From the NCBI GenBank assembly GCA_016840245.1, contig JAEOST010000486.1:1-15259 (forward strand): a DNA stretch of 15,259 nt, written 5' to 3'. Positions within the stretch are counted from its first letter, which is position 1, and each line of letters opens with the position of its first letter. The notes beneath the pieces are model-generated. The model saw nothing but the letters and a program-made list of their open reading frames with translations, was not told where the DNA came from and did not search any database. Below, one piece after another: positions 13,761-15,259 of the stretch. This DNA comes from Candidatus Thorarchaeota archaeon (GTDB taxonomy: Archaea; Asgardarchaeota; Thorarchaeia; Thorarchaeales; Thorarchaeaceae). Made by a program: the position numbers and the translations under genes.

Positions 13761-15053
13761 TCAGACCTCTCCTATTGTTTCCAGAAATGTCTGGAGTCTA
13801 CCTTCAAGTCGTCCTCTGTCTGATAGTTCCGGATCAAGGGGTAGACGCAATGATGGAATACCAACATCCTTTGCAGCTTTCTCTAAGGATGGTGATTCGA
13901 ATTCATCAGGGTCACAGAAGGACTGTTCACAGACTACTAGTCCTTGTGCACCAATCTTTGGCAATAACTCTCTCAAGAAGGTTAACCTGTTTGAAAGGCC
14001 TTCTTGTGTTGGTTCAAGGGGTGCTTGAAGAATAGCTCTTGCCATCGCCTTGAAGGGTCCTTCGTAAGAGGGTTCAGGAGCTGTGCCCACCGGTTTGGCT
14101 CCTTTATTGACAGGAGGAATCTGAGTCTTTGGAGTAAATACTGTCTTGAATCCAAAACTGAGAAGATCCAGGGCGATAATGGAATCTGATACTCCATCTA
14201 GACTATTTACAAGAGAGGCAATGGCTTGTGGTTCAACCATTCCTCCAACAATTACAATTCGCGGATGATCCAGAGCCTTTGGTGGTTCAACTTTATCGAA
14301 GTTCTTCGTAAGAAGGGCATCCTTCAGGATATCAGCTGCTTGTAGTTGCTTATCCCTCTCCAAAATTTCTCGCACTGAACGAAAACGGTCTGCAATCTCA
14401 TCTACAATGCTTCTTTCAGGTGCTGTTAGGAATTCACGTAATAGACCAGCAAGATCCGCATATGAGATTGATTGTGGATCATATACACGTGCTGCATATA
14501 GAAACTGCATCGCATGTCGAAAATCGTTTACCAGTGATGTAGCTACAGACATCTCCACAGCAGATATTGGTTTTTCAAATACTTCTGCGATGTTCTTGCT
14601 GAGCATGCTAAATTCTCTCGCAAGAAAATCAACTGCATGTTCGGATTCTGTGGTTGCTGGATAAGTCACACGAAGAATCTTGTCATCAGGAAAACGGTGC
14701 CTCCAGACATCACCAACATTCTGTAAAGCATCGCATGTGTTACCAGGAAACAAAATGCCACTCAATGAGAGCAGGTTTCCACTTGCTCGTTGGGAATAGA
14801 TATTCCGAGTAAAGGCACAAGAAAATGTCTGAAGACTGTCCTCAAATCCAGCCGTTGCTGAGGGATTGACTCGGATCAATGAAGGTGTTAATCCGTGGGC
14901 CATAATCAGCTCTAACGGCGTATGTGGATACAGATACCCAACAACCGTTCCTCCCCTTTGGGTTAGATCTCGAAGCCGCTGGGTAGAATTCTCAATGACA
15001 TCTCCATAGCTCAAAGCGCTCTCTCCTGAGATTCTATTCTCTCTTCTCTTCAT
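13761..15053 (-). CDS. 2-hydroxyacyl-CoA dehydratase / benzoyl-CoA reductase family subunit (HgdA/BcrB-like)
   Basis: First gene of the dehydratase set. Family features are GTVVGYLYPHTPLELIMAHGL near the start, FSCAFTRN, ILFPGNTCDALQNVGD, and near the end VVCEQSFCDPDEFESP followed by GIPSLRLPLDPE...GRLEGRLQTFLE. Numbered from ATG 15053, C79, C107 and C380 are the likely [4Fe-4S] ligands. The frame is open further, to GTG 15146 (461 residues), but the extra 31 residues do not resemble the family, and a TATA-like box (minus strand AAAAATATCC, 15091-15100) would start the transcript near 15069. I therefore prefer ATG 15053, giving 430 residues, close to BcrB length; ATG 15107 is another option. 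No CoA-transferase or ferredoxin gene is adjacent within the window, so the substrate is open. Confidence 0.8.
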   Translation of the reverse strand: MKRRENRISGESALSYGDVIENSTQRLRDLTQRGGTVVGYLYPHTPLELIMAHGLTPSLIRVNPSATAGFEDSLQTFSCAFTRNIYSQRASGNLLSLSGILFPGNTCDALQNVGDVWRHRFPDDKILRVTYPATTESEHAVDFLAREFSMLSKNIAEVFEKPISAVEMSVATSLVNDFRHAMQFLYAARVYDPQSISYADLAGLLREFLTAPERSIVDEIADRFRSVREILERDKQLQAADILKDALLTKNFDKVEPPKALDHPRIVIVGGMVEPQAIASLVNSLDGVSDSIIALDLLSFGFKTVFTPKTQIPPVNKGAKPVGTAPEPSYEGPFKAMARAILQAPLEPTQEGLSNRLTFLRELLPKIGAQGLVVCEQSFCDPDEFESPSLEKAAKDVGIPSLRLPLDPELSDRGRLEGRLQTFLETIGEV

Positions 15054-15087
15054 ACTCCACGCCTTATTTGTTGTGCTGAACAGTGAA

Positions 15088-15102
15088 ATCGGATATTTTT
15101 CG
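15088..15102 (-). promoter_or_regulatory. Candidate promoter of the dehydratase operon
   Basis: The minus strand reads CGAAAAATATCCGAT, an A/T-rich TATA-like box. Initiation about 27 bases downstream would leave a leader of about 15 bases before ATG 15053. If the gene really started at GTG 15146 this box would lie inside it, so the promoter and start calls depend on each other. Confidence 0.35.
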
Positions 15103-15259
15103 TGCATAAGCTCATTTTTCAGACTGTAGAAGAACATATCAAGCACGATTGTAGTAAGAATCGGATATGATGGGTTGAAAGACCCGTTAACATTTGAGAG
15201 TGTTTGGAGACGAGAGAAATGGAAGAAATGCTATGGCATAAGAGCAGATGGCCATCAAC

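Noticed and set aside
11754..15053. Double-cubane cluster protein plus activator (YjiM/YjiL type)
   Set aside because: That system uses one BcrC-like subunit; here two distinct adjacent subunits are present, as in dehydratases and benzoyl-CoA reductases.
15219..15259. Possible gene start (ATG 15219, plus strand) and a short minus-strand frame at the window end
   Set aside because: Only about 13 codons are visible, without a recognisable protein motif; too short to call.

Overview
The window looks archaeal. Several genes have AGGTGA-type ribosome-binding sites and A/T-rich TATA-like boxes about 25-45 bases before the start. Two surface proteins share a secretion plan: ectodomain, Ser/Thr-rich linker, C-terminal membrane helix, short basic tail. 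The central metabolism shown is ferredoxin-dependent and anaerobic. From memory, poly-Thr linkers with such C-terminal anchors are common in Asgard archaea (especially Thorarchaeia) and some related lineages. A Thorarchaeia-like source is my best guess, but it is inference and no rRNA or marker gene is present.

Layout. (1) Bases 3-4718, plus strand: one very large cell-surface protein that enters from outside the window. It has a seven-bladed SBBP-type beta-propeller, eleven Ig-like repeats, a mucin-like poly-Thr linker and a membrane anchor. An in-frame TAA at 1386-1388 splits it inside propeller blade 6. (2) Bases 4800-6713, plus: a GNAT acetyltransferase with a helical TPR-like tail, whose best start codon is ATA, then a seven-repeat TPR protein. 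(3) Bases 6855-8111, plus: two tandem, diverged paralogues, each an N-terminal zinc ribbon followed by four membrane helices; function unknown. (4) Bases 8197-9603, plus: beta and gamma subunits of a 2-oxoacid:ferredoxin oxidoreductase, with no alpha or delta subunit beside them. (5) Bases 9615-15053, minus, converging on the previous pair. In transcription order: two 2-hydroxyacyl-CoA dehydratase / benzoyl-CoA reductase family subunits, their ATP-driven activator, a CPBP membrane protease, and a secreted membrane-anchored class-I glutamine-amidotransferase-like (BPL_N) protein.

How the genes may work together. The dehydratase-type enzyme needs very low-potential electrons delivered through its ATPase activator, and these normally come from reduced ferredoxin. 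The oxidoreductase pair is a plausible source, because 2-oxoglutarate:ferredoxin oxidoreductase feeds benzoyl-CoA reductase in some denitrifying bacteria. Here this is inferred only from family knowledge and proximity; the two sets are on opposite strands and separated by two genes. The surface protein, the BPL_N protein and perhaps the CPBP protease belong to cell-envelope biology and need not be linked to the metabolic genes.

Gene density is high. The longest gap without a gene is about 200 bases (14854-15259 is partly coding; the last 113-206 bases before the window end hold only a candidate promoter and no gene I can support). I saw no tRNA, rRNA, CRISPR array or insertion sequence.
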